32,755 bases of DNA, taken from NCBI RefSeq assembly GCF_019746015.1, contig NZ_JAIESM010000052.1:1-32755 (forward strand), given 5' to 3'. The position numbers and the translations under genes are program-made. This document shows positions 1-8,559 of this stretch, piece after piece (positions within the stretch are counted from its first letter, which is position 1; each line of letters begins with the position of its first letter). The notes beneath the pieces are model-generated. The model saw nothing but the letters and a program-made list of their open reading frames with translations. It was not told where the DNA came from and did no database searches. This DNA is from Sphingomonas sp. Its GTDB lineage: Bacteria; Pseudomonadota; Alphaproteobacteria; Sphingomonadales; Sphingomonadaceae.

Positions 1-750
1 CGAATAGCTGTTGAGCATCGAGACGACGACCGGCATGTCCGCCCCGCCGATCGGGATGATCAGCAGGAAGCCGATCAGGAACGACAGCGCCGTGATCGTC
101 CAGAACACCCACGGGCTCTGATCGACGGTGAAATAGCCGACCAGCCCCAGAATCGCCGCCAGCGTACCCAGGTTGATGATGTGGCGCGCAGGCAGCAAAA
201 TGGGCTTGCCGCTCATATTGCCGTTCAATTTGGCAAAGGCGATGACCGAGCCCGAAAAGGTGATCGCGCCGATGGCGATGCCCAGGCCCATCTCGATCCG
301 GCTCTGGGTGAAGATCAGCCCGTTCTCGGCAATGCCGAACGCATCGGGGTTGAGATAGGCGGCCGCCGCCACCAGCACCGCCGCCATGCCGACCAGCGAG
401 TGGAAGGCGGCGACCAGCTGCGGCATGTCGGTCATCTTGATGCGCCGCGCGGTGGTGATGCCGATCACCGCGCCGATGCCGATCGCGATCAGGATTTCGG
501 CCATCGCCACGCCGTCGATCGCGACCGGCGCCACCACGCCGGCCGGCATCCGCGCGGCCGCGAGCATCGGATAATGGACGATCAGCGTCGTCACCACCGC
601 GATGGTCATGCCGATCATGCCATAGCGATTGCCCTGGCGGCTCGACGCCGGGCTCGACAGCCCGCGCAGCGCGAGGATGAAGCACACCCCCGAAACCAGA
701 TAGGCCAGCATCGCCAGCGACGCTGCGGCGCCCGGTGTTGCCCCCTCCAT
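1..750 (-). CDS. pntB: NAD(P) transhydrogenase subunit beta (N-terminal 250 codons; runs off the window)
   Basis: This is the beta subunit of the proton-translocating NAD(P) transhydrogenase, an inner-membrane enzyme that reduces NADP+ with NADH using the proton gradient. The visible 250 codons are mostly hydrophobic and form the multi-pass membrane part. The last visible segment, GGADMPVVVSMLNSYS, is the conserved PntB stretch that leads into the NADP-binding region; the rest, including the soluble NADP domain, lies outside the window. The ATG at 748-750 lies 4 nt after the TGA of pntAB, so the two are translationally close and in one operon. I see no frameshift in the visible part. Product identity is firm; only the 3' end is missing. 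Confidence 0.95.
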   Translation of the reverse strand, partial: MEGATPGAAASLAMLAYLVSGVCFILALRGLSSPASSRQGNRYGMIGMTIAVVTTLIVHYPMLAAARMPAGVVAPVAIDGVAMAEILIAIGIGAVIGITTARRIKMTDMPQLVAAFHSLVGMAAVLVAAAAYLNPDAFGIAENGLIFTQSRIEMGLGIAIGAITFSGSVIAFAKLNGNMSGKPILLPARHIINLGTLAAILGLVGYFTVDQSPWVFWTITALSFLIGFLLIIPIGGADMPVVVSMLNSYS

Positions 751-754
751 CGGC

Positions 755-1048
755 TCAGCGCTCCTTCTTCTTGTACATGGCGAGCATCCGCTCGGTAACG
801 GCGAATCCGCCGAAGATGTTCACGCTGGCCAGCACCACGCCCAGCAGGCCCAGCCATTTGGAGGTGGCGCCGCCCGCCCCCAGCCCGGCCGCCGCCGCCG
901 CGATCAGCGCGCCGACGATGATGACGCTGGAAATCGCATTGGTCACCGCCATCAGCGGCGTGTGCAGCGCCGGCGTGACCGACCAGACGACATAATAGCC
1001 GACGAAACAGGCCATCACGAAGATGGAGAGGGTAGAGATGAAGTCCAT
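755..1048 (-). CDS. pntAB: NAD(P) transhydrogenase subunit alpha-2 (membrane part of alpha)
   Basis: A 97-aa membrane protein that corresponds to the C-terminal membrane domain of PntA in species where alpha is split into two polypeptides. It has about three hydrophobic segments, including an Ala/Gly-rich one near residues 37-60, and ends in a basic KKKER tail. The segment GYYVVWSVTPALHTPLMAV is characteristic of this subunit. The ribosome-binding site AAGGAG sits 7-12 nt before the ATG and overlaps the stop codon of the upstream DUF559 gene. It probably assembles with pntAA and pntB. It is unusual in lying about 450 nt from pntAA, because the DUF559 gene and its repeats fall between them. 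Confidence 0.95.
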   Translation of the reverse strand: MDFISTLSIFVMACFVGYYVVWSVTPALHTPLMAVTNAISSVIIVGALIAAAAAGLGAGGATSKWLGLLGVVLASVNIFGGFAVTERMLAMYKKKER

Positions 1049-1057
1049 GAAAGCTCC

Positions 1058-1453
1058 TTAATCCTCCCCGGCACGGGGAGGGGGACCATGCAAAGCATGG
1101 TGGAGGGGGGCCGCCACGTCGGCTGAGATCGCAGCAATTACCGAGTCGAGATTGTGCAGAATTTCCGCGGCGGCGATACGCCAGACGCGATAGCCATTGT
1201 CAGCAAGAAATCGATCCCGATCCGCGTCGCGCTCGGGCAGATCGCCACGGCCATGAACCTCGCCGTCAACCTCGATCACCAGAGACGTCGCTCGGCAGCA
1301 GAAATCGACAATGTAGGGACCGATCGGGTGCTGCCGCCGAAACTTCGCACCGGCCCTGGAACCACGCAAGGCCTCCCACAAAAGAGCTTCGGGCAGCGAC
1401 ATGGTGCGCCGGAGCCGGCGCGCGACATAAACCTCGGGGCGTCGCAGTGGCAC
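1058..1453 (-). CDS. DUF559 (Vsr/restriction-endonuclease-like fold) protein inserted in the pnt operon
   Basis: A small protein of the DUF559 family, which is related to the very-short-patch/type II endonuclease fold; the function of the family is not established. The core is clear: RRTMSLPEALLWEALRG, then KFRRQHPIGPYIVDFCC, VIEVDGEVHG and a final DRFLADNGYRVWRI. The D of YIVDF and the E-x-D of IEVDG are the expected catalytic acids. I prefer the GTG at 1451-1453, about 131 aa, because a GGAGG lies just upstream and is supplied by the right-hand repeat. A longer frame from the ATG at 1504 overlaps the pntAA stop (ATGA) but would translate the repeat into a Gly-rich leader. The C-terminus is repeat-encoded. 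It sits between pntAA and pntAB, is bounded by inverted repeats, and looks like a mobile unit. Confidence 0.85.
   Translation of the reverse strand: MPLRRPEVYVARRLRRTMSLPEALLWEALRGSRAGAKFRRQHPIGPYIVDFCCRATSLVIEVDGEVHGRGDLPERDADRDRFLADNGYRVWRIAAAEILHNLDSVIAAISADVAAPLHHALHGPPPRAGED
1062..1109 (+). repeat. Two-hairpin REP-like element, left copy at the DUF559 gene
   Basis: A 48-nt palindromic element. The first hairpin is CCTCCCCG-gca-CGGGGAGG; the second is ACCATGC-AAA-GCATGGT (1085-1101); a GGAGGGGG tail follows. The same element lies inverted at 1455-1500. Between the copies the second stem changes from ATGC/GCAT to GCC/GGC with pairing kept, so it is a structured unit. It overlaps the 3' end of the DUF559 reading frame and encodes its last residues (HALHGPPPRAGED). 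Confidence 0.85.
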
Positions 1454-1454
1454 G

Positions 1455-1500
1455 CCCCCTCCACCGCCTTTGGCGGTCCCCCTCCCCGTGCCGGGGAGGA
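1455..1500 (-). repeat. Two-hairpin REP-like element, right copy at the DUF559 gene (inverted relative to the left copy)
   Basis: Read on the minus strand, this matches the copy at 1062-1109 apart from the second stem, which is ACCGCC-AAA-GGCGGT (1463-1477) in place of ACCATGC-AAA-GCATGGT. The pairing is conserved by compensating changes. It begins one base past the pntAA stop codon and its GGAGGGGG end probably acts as the Shine-Dalgarno sequence of the DUF559 gene. Confidence 0.85.
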
Positions 1501-2622
1501 TCATTGCAGCAACCTCTCGTTCACCACCTTGCCGCCCTGGGTCAGGCGGATGGCGTCGCCGATTTCGGCGTCGAGCACGGGCGCGCCCTTTTCCTTGTCC
1601 CAGAAGGTCGACAGGAAGTTGTAGAGGTTGCGGCTGAACAGCGCGGCGGCATCGGCGGGCAGGCGGCTGGCGACGTTGCGGTGGCCGACGATGCGCACGC
1701 CGTGGCGCTCCACCACCTCGCCCGCGACCGAACCTTCCACATTGCCGCCCTGCTCCACCGCCAGATCGACGATGACGCTGCCGGCGCGCATGCTGGCGAC
1801 CTGCGCGTCGCTGATCAGGCGCGGCGCCGGCCGGCCGGGGATCAGCGCGGTGGTGATGACGATGTCCTGCTTGGCGATGTGCGACGAGACGAGCGCGGCC
1901 TGTGCGGCCTTGTACTCGTCGGACATTTCGGTGGCATAGCCGCCGGTGCCCTCGCCCTCGATGCCCTTCACATTTTCAACGAAAATGGGCTTGGCGCCCA
2001 GCGACTGGATCTGCTCCTTGGTCGCGGCGCGCACGTCGGTGGCGGAGACCTGCGCCCCTAGCCGCCGCGCGGTGGCGATCGCCTGCAGCCCGGCGACGCC
2101 CACCCCCATCACGAACACGCGCGCGGCAGAAACGGTGCCCGCCGCCGTCATCATCATCGGGAAGGCACGGCCATATTCGGCGGCCGCATCGAGCACCGCC
2201 TTGTAGCCGGCAAGGTTTGCCTGGCTCGACAAAATGTCCATCGATTGCGCGCGGGTGATGCGCGGCATGAATTCCATCGCCAGCGCTTCCAGCCCGGCGG
2301 CGGCATAGCCATCGACCCGCGCCCGCTCGCCAAAGGGGTTGAGGCCCGCGACCAGCCAGGCACCGGGCGCGGCGCCGGCAAGGCTTGCCGGCTCCGGCCC
2401 CTGCACGCCGAGCAGGATGTGCGCCCCCGCGACGGTGGCGGCGCGGTCGGCAATGGTGGCGCCGGCGGCCTGATAATCGGCATCGGCAATCGCCGCCGCC
2501 TGGCCCGCGCCGGCTTCCACGGCCAGTTCGGCGCCCAGTGCGACGAATTTCTTCACCGTTTCCGGCGTTGCGGCGACGCGGCGTTCACCCGCCGCCTGCT
2601 CCTTCAAGACGGCGATCTTCAC
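1501..2622 (-). CDS. pntAA: NAD(P) transhydrogenase subunit alpha-1 (NAD-binding)
   Basis: This is the soluble NAD(H)-binding part of the alpha subunit, 373 aa, which passes hydride to the NADP domain of PntB. The N-terminal alanine dehydrogenase/PNT domain begins KIAVLKEQAAGERRVAATPE. The Rossmann segment is VMGVGVAGLQAIATARRLGA, followed by the acidic turn SATDVR. The RDQIQSLGAK-type region reads KEQIQSLGAK. The start is a GTG at 2620-2622, one base after the stop of the small oxidase-subunit gene, so the two are transcribed together. The C-terminus (VVNERLLQ) lacks the membrane helices of fused PntA, consistent with the split form; those helices are in pntAB. Confidence 0.95.
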   Translation of the reverse strand: MKIAVLKEQAAGERRVAATPETVKKFVALGAELAVEAGAGQAAAIADADYQAAGATIADRAATVAGAHILLGVQGPEPASLAGAAPGAWLVAGLNPFGERARVDGYAAAGLEALAMEFMPRITRAQSMDILSSQANLAGYKAVLDAAAEYGRAFPMMMTAAGTVSAARVFVMGVGVAGLQAIATARRLGAQVSATDVRAATKEQIQSLGAKPIFVENVKGIEGEGTGGYATEMSDEYKAAQAALVSSHIAKQDIVITTALIPGRPAPRLISDAQVASMRAGSVIVDLAVEQGGNVEGSVAGEVVERHGVRIVGHRNVASRLPADAAALFSRNLYNFLSTFWDKEKGAPVLDAEIGDAIRLTQGGKVVNERLLQ

Positions 2623-2623
2623 C

Positions 2624-2749
2624 TTAGTGCCGCGCGATCAGCATCATCACCAGCAGCCCGATGGCCACCGACAAGCCGCCGACGACCTTCAGCAGGCCCA
2701 GCACGAAACCATAGGTCTTACGGTGTTCATCAATCCGTGAGTTACCCAT
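2624..2749 (-). CDS. aa3-type cytochrome c oxidase subunit IV family small membrane protein
   Basis: A 41-aa single-pass membrane protein. It begins MGNSRIDEHRKTYGFVLGLL, then has one hydrophobic helix (about residues 15-38) ending MLIARH. The short polar head with an EHRKTY motif followed by one helix is the pattern of the bacterial aa3-type cytochrome oxidase subunit IV family (PF07835), a small accessory subunit. An AGGA lies 4 nt before the chosen ATG at 2747-2749; another ATG lies directly upstream at 2750-2752. Its stop is one base before the GTG of pntAA, so it is the first gene of the pnt operon. Oxidase core genes are not in the window. Confidence 0.85.
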   Translation of the reverse strand: MGNSRIDEHRKTYGFVLGLLKVVGGLSVAIGLLVMMLIARH

Positions 2750-2889
2750 CATATCCTGCCCCGACTGTTTTTCTTGCACCCTTGCTTAACCATCAGCGGG
2801 GGTCCCCTCAAGCCCTGGCGCGCCGTTTAAGACGGTCTTTACCCCAAGTGGCTAATCTTCCCCGTCAAAGTGGGACAGCGGGGACAGGG

Positions 2890-4308
2890 ATGACGCGCAA
2901 CGGCCAAAGGCTGCTGATGCTGATCGACGACGAACCCGCGCAACGCCGGCTGGTTGCGGCCCTGGCGGCGCGCGGGGGCTGGCGCACCGTGTGTGCCGAC
3001 AATGCCGAGATGGCGGTCGACATGCTGGGCACCGCCGACGGGCTGCAGCTCGACTGCGTGCTGCTCGACCATTTCGCCGACGAAGCGGCCGCTGCCGGGC
3101 TGATCGCCGCGCTGCGGGCGGCGCGGCCGTCGCTGCCGGTGCTGGTGATGACCGCCAATGGCTCCGCCCAGCATGCGGTAAACGCAATGCGCGCTGGCGC
3201 CGCCGATTTTCTGGTCAAGCCGCTGGCGCCCGAACGGCTGCTCGCCGCGCTCGATGCCGCGATCCGCGCGCCGGCCGCCGGCGAACTGCGCCCGCTCACT
3301 GAAAAAATGCCGACCTCGCTCGGCTTTGACGAAATCGTCGGCGCCGACCCGCAATTCCGCGCCGCGCTCGCCATCGCGGCGAAGGCGGCGCGCGCGCGCG
3401 TCGCCGTGCTGATCGAGGGCGAAAGCGGCGTCGGCAAGGAAGCGGTCGCCGAGGCGATCCACGCCGCCAGCCCGCGCGCCCGGCGGCCGATGGTCGCGGT
3501 CAATTGCGGCGCCATTCCCGCCAACCTCGTCGAAAGCGAGCTGTTCGGCCACGAAAAGGGCGCCTTTACCGGCGCGTTCGAGCGCAAGATCGGCCGCTTC
3601 GCGCAGGCCGACGGCTCCACCATCTTCCTCGACGAAGTGGGCGAAATGCCGCTGGAGGCGCAGGTGAAGCTGCTGCGCGTGCTGGAAGGCGGCGACATCC
3701 ACCCCATCGGCGCGCGCCACGCCCGCGAGGTGGACGTGCGCGTGATCGCCGCGACCAACAAGCGGCTGGCCGAGGAAGTGGAAGCCGGGCGCTTCCGCGA
3801 AGACCTCTATTACCGGCTGAACATCGTGCAGGTGACGATCCCGCCGCTGCGCGAGCGCACCGCCGACATTCCGGCCCTTGCCCGCCACCTGCTCGCGCGG
3901 ATTGCCCAGCAGCCGGGGATGCGCCCCATCGGCATCACTGACGAGGCGCTGGCGCTGCTCGGCGAATATGACTGGCCCGGCAATGTGCGCCAGCTGCAGA
4001 ACGCGCTGTTCCGCGCCGCCATCCTGTGCGACGGCGCCGCGCTGACCCGGGTCGACTTTCCCCAGGTGGCGGCGATGGGCGCGCGCCATGCGCTGGCCCC
4101 GGCCATGGGCCCGGCGGCGGCCAGCGGCGTCACCCTGTTCCGCCCCGACGGCAATCTGCGCCCGCTCGACGAGATCGAGGCCGATGTGATCCGCCTCGCC
4201 ATCGGCCATTATCGCGGCCGCATGACCGAAGTTGCCCGACGGCTGGGAATCGGCCGCTCGACGCTTTACCGCAAGCTCGGCGAACTGGGCATCGACAGCG
4301 CGGCCTAG
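2890..4308 (+). CDS. Sigma-54-dependent response regulator (NtrC family)
   Basis: A 472-aa activator of sigma-54 RNA polymerase. Residues 8-120 form a receiver with the acidic pair D13/D14, phospho-acceptor D60, T88 and K110. The AAA+ domain (about 155-395) has Walker A GESGVGKE, the sigma-54 contact loop GAFTGA at 224-229, Walker B STIFLDEVGEMP and an arginine-finger region near FREDLYYRLN. The C-terminus has a Fis-type helix-turn-helix (MTEVARRLGIGRSTLYRKL). The ATG at 2890 directly follows a purine-rich GGGGACAGG; the frame is open further upstream but that part lies antisense to pntAA. No histidine kinase is adjacent and the sequence does not show its targets. It is divergent from the pnt operon. 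Confidence 0.93.
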   Translation: MTRNGQRLLMLIDDEPAQRRLVAALAARGGWRTVCADNAEMAVDMLGTADGLQLDCVLLDHFADEAAAAGLIAALRAARPSLPVLVMTANGSAQHAVNAMRAGAADFLVKPLAPERLLAALDAAIRAPAAGELRPLTEKMPTSLGFDEIVGADPQFRAALAIAAKAARARVAVLIEGESGVGKEAVAEAIHAASPRARRPMVAVNCGAIPANLVESELFGHEKGAFTGAFERKIGRFAQADGSTIFLDEVGEMPLEAQVKLLRVLEGGDIHPIGARHAREVDVRVIAATNKRLAEEVEAGRFREDLYYRLNIVQVTIPPLRERTADIPALARHLLARIAQQPGMRPIGITDEALALLGEYDWPGNVRQLQNALFRAAILCDGAALTRVDFPQVAAMGARHALAPAMGPAAASGVTLFRPDGNLRPLDEIEADVIRLAIGHYRGRMTEVARRLGIGRSTLYRKLGELGIDSAA

Positions 4309-4487
4309 CGCGCCACCAGCGCCGCTGAGGCTGCCTGAAAATCAGGGGCGGTAAGCTCGATGCGCCACTGGCCAAGCTGTTCCAGTCGGCGTTCGTCCTC
4401 GGGCAGAACGTCGTGCGAAAACCCCGCATAGGTGATACGCGCTGAAAGTTCGCGATATTCGCGTTCAATTTCCGCAAGCGTGGGCAT
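4305..4487 (-). CDS. Conserved-looking hypothetical protein, 60 aa
   Basis: I do not recognise a named family. The product is a 60-aa soluble, mostly helical protein that starts MPTLAEIEREYRELSARI and is rich in Glu, Arg and Leu. Translation is well supported: a strong AGGAGG lies 5 nt upstream of the ATG at 4485-4487. A small hairpin, CCGCT-GAA-AGCGG (4500-4512), lies just before that ribosome-binding site. Its TAG stop uses the same CTAG tetranucleotide (4305-4308) as the TAG of the convergent sigma-54 regulator. It lies 42 nt downstream of the GAF membrane protein gene on the same strand and may be read with it. Confidence 0.65.
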   Translation of the reverse strand: MPTLAEIEREYRELSARITYAGFSHDVLPEDERRLEQLGQWRIELTAPDFQAASAALVAR

Positions 4488-4529
4488 ATATCCTCCTAAC
4501 CGCTTTCAGCGGCTAATACGCCTAATAGC

Positions 4530-5558
4530 TTATTTATTCCTCCCTAACCAGCCGCCCTTTTGTCGCCCAGCCGCTCGCGGACTGTCATCAGGCGGGTCCG
4601 GCAAACCGGCAAGCAGCGCGGACACTCTGGCAATATCGCGGATCATATCGACATTTTGCACGGTGACATGTGTTGGTTCGCGCGTGAAAACACCCGCCCG
4701 ATCACTCGTGGCGGTCACCACGCCCCAAACGGTATTATCCTTGCCAATCAGAATCGGAATCGCTGCCACCGAGCGATATAGAGCTTCGCGTTTCGGATCG
4801 GCGTGCTCCACAGGATATTGTGCTCGACAGTGATCGAGCGAGGTATCGGACTCGATCACATCCCCTGCCGGGTTCACCCGCGCATTGTTCCAAGCAACAC
4901 CGGTATAACCTTGCCCCAAAGCCCAATCGCGGCCGCCAGCCGCCGCTTTTTCGGGATCAGACCATTGCGCCGCGATGCGGCACATTTTTTCACCGCCATT
5001 ACCGTCCGACAGGCGCTGAAAGATCGAAACGGTGAAGAAATCTGGCGCTTGATAATCGACCGCCTTGCGAATGGCGGCAATCGCGCGGCGGAGCAGCGCA
5101 TCAGCGGTGGCTTTACTATCTTCCTTGCGGATCAACCCGGCCTCGATGGCTTCGACCATCTGCTCAATCGCCAGCAGGCGCTCGCGGCGCTTCAAGTCAA
5201 GCTGTCGCGCGGCGTCCAACGCCGCCTCGCGCTCTTCGGCCAGATCCAAGGATTGATCAGCCAGTTGATGCGCGTGCTGCGCCTCTCGGCTGATCTCCAG
5301 CTTTCGATAGTCGAGGACCGCAACCAACGAGCCAAACACCAGGACAAAACCGCCACCAAGAACGGCCATGACGATTCCGGGCGTGCCCTCGAACAGTTTT
5401 GAAAGTGCGGCACCAAAACCTGCAACGATTCCAAGCACTACAACGGCAAGCCGCCATTGGTCGATCGCGGCTAGGCGCGCAGCATAACGATGCGACAAGG
5501 ACTGCTCATTGGCCCGCAATTGCCGACGCAGAGCATTGACGCCGGTTTCACTGCTCAT
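4530..5558 (-). CDS. Two-TM, coiled-coil, GAF-domain protein of unknown function
   Basis: A 342-aa protein. A basic N-terminal segment is followed by two membrane helices (about 36-54 and 63-84) and a long charged helical stretch (about 88-145) likely to form a coiled coil. A GAF-like sensor domain follows at about 150-320, with RKAVDYQAPDFFTVSIFQRL, GQGYTGVAWNN, and AAIPILIGKDNTVWGVVTATS. No kinase, cyclase, EAL or phosphatase output domain is present, so it resembles a free-standing membrane sensor. GGGAGG precedes the ATG by about 6 nt. It starts 16 nt after the folP stop, but the surrounding DNA is visibly less GC-rich (especially 4490-4560), which suggests more recent arrival. The two-TM head could be SLATT-like; I cannot establish that by eye. 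Confidence 0.75.
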   Translation of the reverse strand: MSSETGVNALRRQLRANEQSLSHRYAARLAAIDQWRLAVVVLGIVAGFGAALSKLFEGTPGIVMAVLGGGFVLVFGSLVAVLDYRKLEISREAQHAHQLADQSLDLAEEREAALDAARQLDLKRRERLLAIEQMVEAIEAGLIRKEDSKATADALLRRAIAAIRKAVDYQAPDFFTVSIFQRLSDGNGGEKMCRIAAQWSDPEKAAAGGRDWALGQGYTGVAWNNARVNPAGDVIESDTSLDHCRAQYPVEHADPKREALYRSVAAIPILIGKDNTVWGVVTATSDRAGVFTREPTHVTVQNVDMIRDIARVSALLAGLPDPPDDSPRAAGRQKGGWLGRNK

Positions 5559-5574
5559 TCGACGCCTCCCTTAT

Positions 5575-6686
5575 CTACCGCGCCACCAGCGCCGCGTCGC
5601 GCAGGCCGCGCCAAACGCGCGCCGCCTGCACCGTTTCCGCCACATCATGCACGCGCAGCAGCTGGACGCCCTGCTCCAGCCCCTTCATCGCCAGCGCCAG
5701 GCTGCCGCCCAGCCGTGCCTCGACCGGCGCTTCGCCGGCAAGCGCGCCGATCATCCGCTTGCGGCTCGCCCCCAGCATCACCGGGCAGCCCAGGCCGTGG
5801 AACAGCGCAAGGCCGTTGAGCAGCGCCAGATTGTCGCCGAGCCCTTTGCCAAAGCCGATGCCGGGGTCGATGACGATGCGCGCCCGGTCGATGCCGGCGG
5901 CGACGGCGGCGTCGATCCGCGCTTCGAGCCAGTCATAAACCTCGATCAGCGGGTCGGCATAGGCTTTGCTCGCATTCGGGCCGCCATGCGGCCCCTTCGC
6001 CGGATCGGGCGAGTGCATCAGCACCACCGGCACCCCGGCCTTCGCCACGACCTCCGCCGAGCGCGTGTCCCACATCAGTGCCGACACGTCGTTCACCATC
6101 TGCGCGCCGCGGCCGAGCGCGGCCTCCATCACGGCGGCCTTGCGCGTGTCGATGGAGACCGGCGCCGCGCGCGCCAGCCGCTCGACCACCGGGGCGATGC
6201 GGGCGATCTCGTCCCCCTCCCAGACCAGCGGCGCGCCCGGCCGGGTCGATTCACCGCCCAGATCGACCAGGCTCGCGCCGGCGGCGATCTGGTCAAAGCC
6301 GGCCGCGGCCGCCGCTTCGGGATCGTCGCGGTGGCGGCCGCCATCGGAAAAACTGTCGGGCGTCACGTTCAGGATGCCGGCGACATGCGGCTGGTCGAAA
6401 CGCAGCGTCCGCTCGCCCAGCACCAGCGGCGCGCGCGGCGCGGTGAGCCGGGCCATCGCCGCCGCTGCCGCTTCGATCTGCGGATCGGCCAGGCGCGCGA
6501 CGAAATCATCCCAGGCGGCGATCGGCACCACCTGCTGCGCGACGCGGCGCCCGCCCTCGACCGCGATCACCTCCAGCGCGGAAAACCATAACAGGCCGCC
6601 CGCCAGCCGGCGCACATCCTCTGCCCCCACCGGCGTCTCGGCAAAGCGCGCGGGGCGCAGATAGAGCCGGGCGGCGGGGGGAAACA

Positions 6687-6687
<1 letters not shown>
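5575..6687 (-). CDS. folP: Dihydropteroate synthase
   Basis: FolP condenses p-aminobenzoate with 6-hydroxymethyl-dihydropterin diphosphate in folate synthesis. The signatures are clear: GILNVTPDSFSDGGRH near residue 104, DLGGESTRPGA, the NDVSAL strand, and the FGKGLGDNLALL and GASRKRMIG loops that bind phosphate. At 370 aa it is longer than the usual 270-280 aa because about 95 residues precede the catalytic barrel; this leader (FPPAARLYLRPARF...) has no motif I recognise. The ATG (6685-6687) overlaps the ccrM stop as ATGA, which fixes the start and indicates translational coupling. An upstream continuation of the frame lies inside ccrM and is not used. Confidence 0.94.
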
Positions 6688-7964
<1,277 letters not shown>

Positions 7965-7998
7965 GCCCCCATTAGCAGGGGTGTGGCGCAAAAGACTC

Positions 7999-8559
7999 TC
8001 AGGCGCGGCTTTTGCGCGCCCGCGCCACCGGCGCAAAGCTCATGCGGTGGTGCGGGGTCGGCCCCAGCCGGTCGAGCGCGGCGATGTGGGCGGCGGTTCC
8101 ATAGCCCTGGTTCTGCGCCCAGCCATAGCCGGGATGCGCCGCGTCGAGCGCGTGCATCATCGCGTCGCGCGCCACCTTGGCAATGATCGAGGCGGCCGAA
8201 ATCGCCGGTTCGGTGGCGTCGCCGCCCACGATCGCGCGCGACGGCCAGCGCCAGCGCGGGCAGCGATTGCCATCCACCAGCACCTCGGCCGGGTCCACGC
8301 CAAGCGCGGTGACCGCGCGCTCCATTGCCAGCATCGTGGCCTGCAGGATGTTGAGGCGGTCGATCTCCGCAACGCTTGCCTCGCCCACGCCCACCCGGCA
8401 GCGCGCGCGGATTTCTCCGGCGAGCGCGACGCGGCGCGCGGCGCTCAGCTTCTTGCTGTCGGCCAGGCCGGCAATCCCGCCCGGACACAGGATGACGGCG
8501 GCCGCCACCACCGGCCCGGCCAGCGGACCGCGCCCGGCCTCATCCACCCCCGCAATCAC
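7999..8559 (-). CDS. rnhB: Ribonuclease HII
   Basis: RNase HII removes RNA primers and single ribonucleotides from DNA-RNA duplexes. The product starts [20 protein letters not shown], which holds the catalytic D6-E7 pair. Further acidic ligands lie in [10 protein letters not shown] and in the SIIAKVARD segment, and [14 protein letters not shown] is the usual C-terminal signature. I chose the GTG at 8557-8559 because it overlaps the TGA of thiD as GTGA, the same coupling seen at neighbouring junctions. This gives 186 aa, slightly short for the family but with a complete core. The upstream in-frame continuation lies in another frame of thiD. Last gene before the ccrM control region. Confidence 0.92.
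   Translation of the reverse strand: MIAGVDEAGRGPLAGPVVAAAVILCPGGIAGLADSKKLSAARRVALAGEIRARCRVGVGEASVAEIDRLNILQATMLAMERAVTALGVDPAEVLVDGNRCPRWRWPSRAIVGGDATEPAISAASIIAKVARDAMMHALDAAHPGYGWAQNQGYGTAAHIAALDRLGPTPHHRMSFAPVARARKSRA

Noticed and set aside
2245..2889. Upstream in-frame extension of the sigma-54 regulator.
   Set aside because: It runs antisense to pntAA and across the divergent gap; homology begins after the ATG at 2890.
2750..2889. Sigma-54 (-24/-12) promoter between the pnt operon and the regulator.
   Set aside because: No GG-N10-GC spacing with adequate flanks could be found on either strand.
2839..4209. Long open frame on the minus strand opposite the sigma-54 regulator.
   Set aside because: Its product is rich in His, Arg, Gly and Ala with no domain, and it is fully antisense to a gene with intact motifs; it arises from the high-GC codon pattern.
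4500..4512. Intrinsic terminator after the GAF protein gene.
   Set aside because: The hairpin CCGCT-GAA-AGCGG is short and is not followed by a T-run on the minus strand; it abuts a ribosome-binding site instead.
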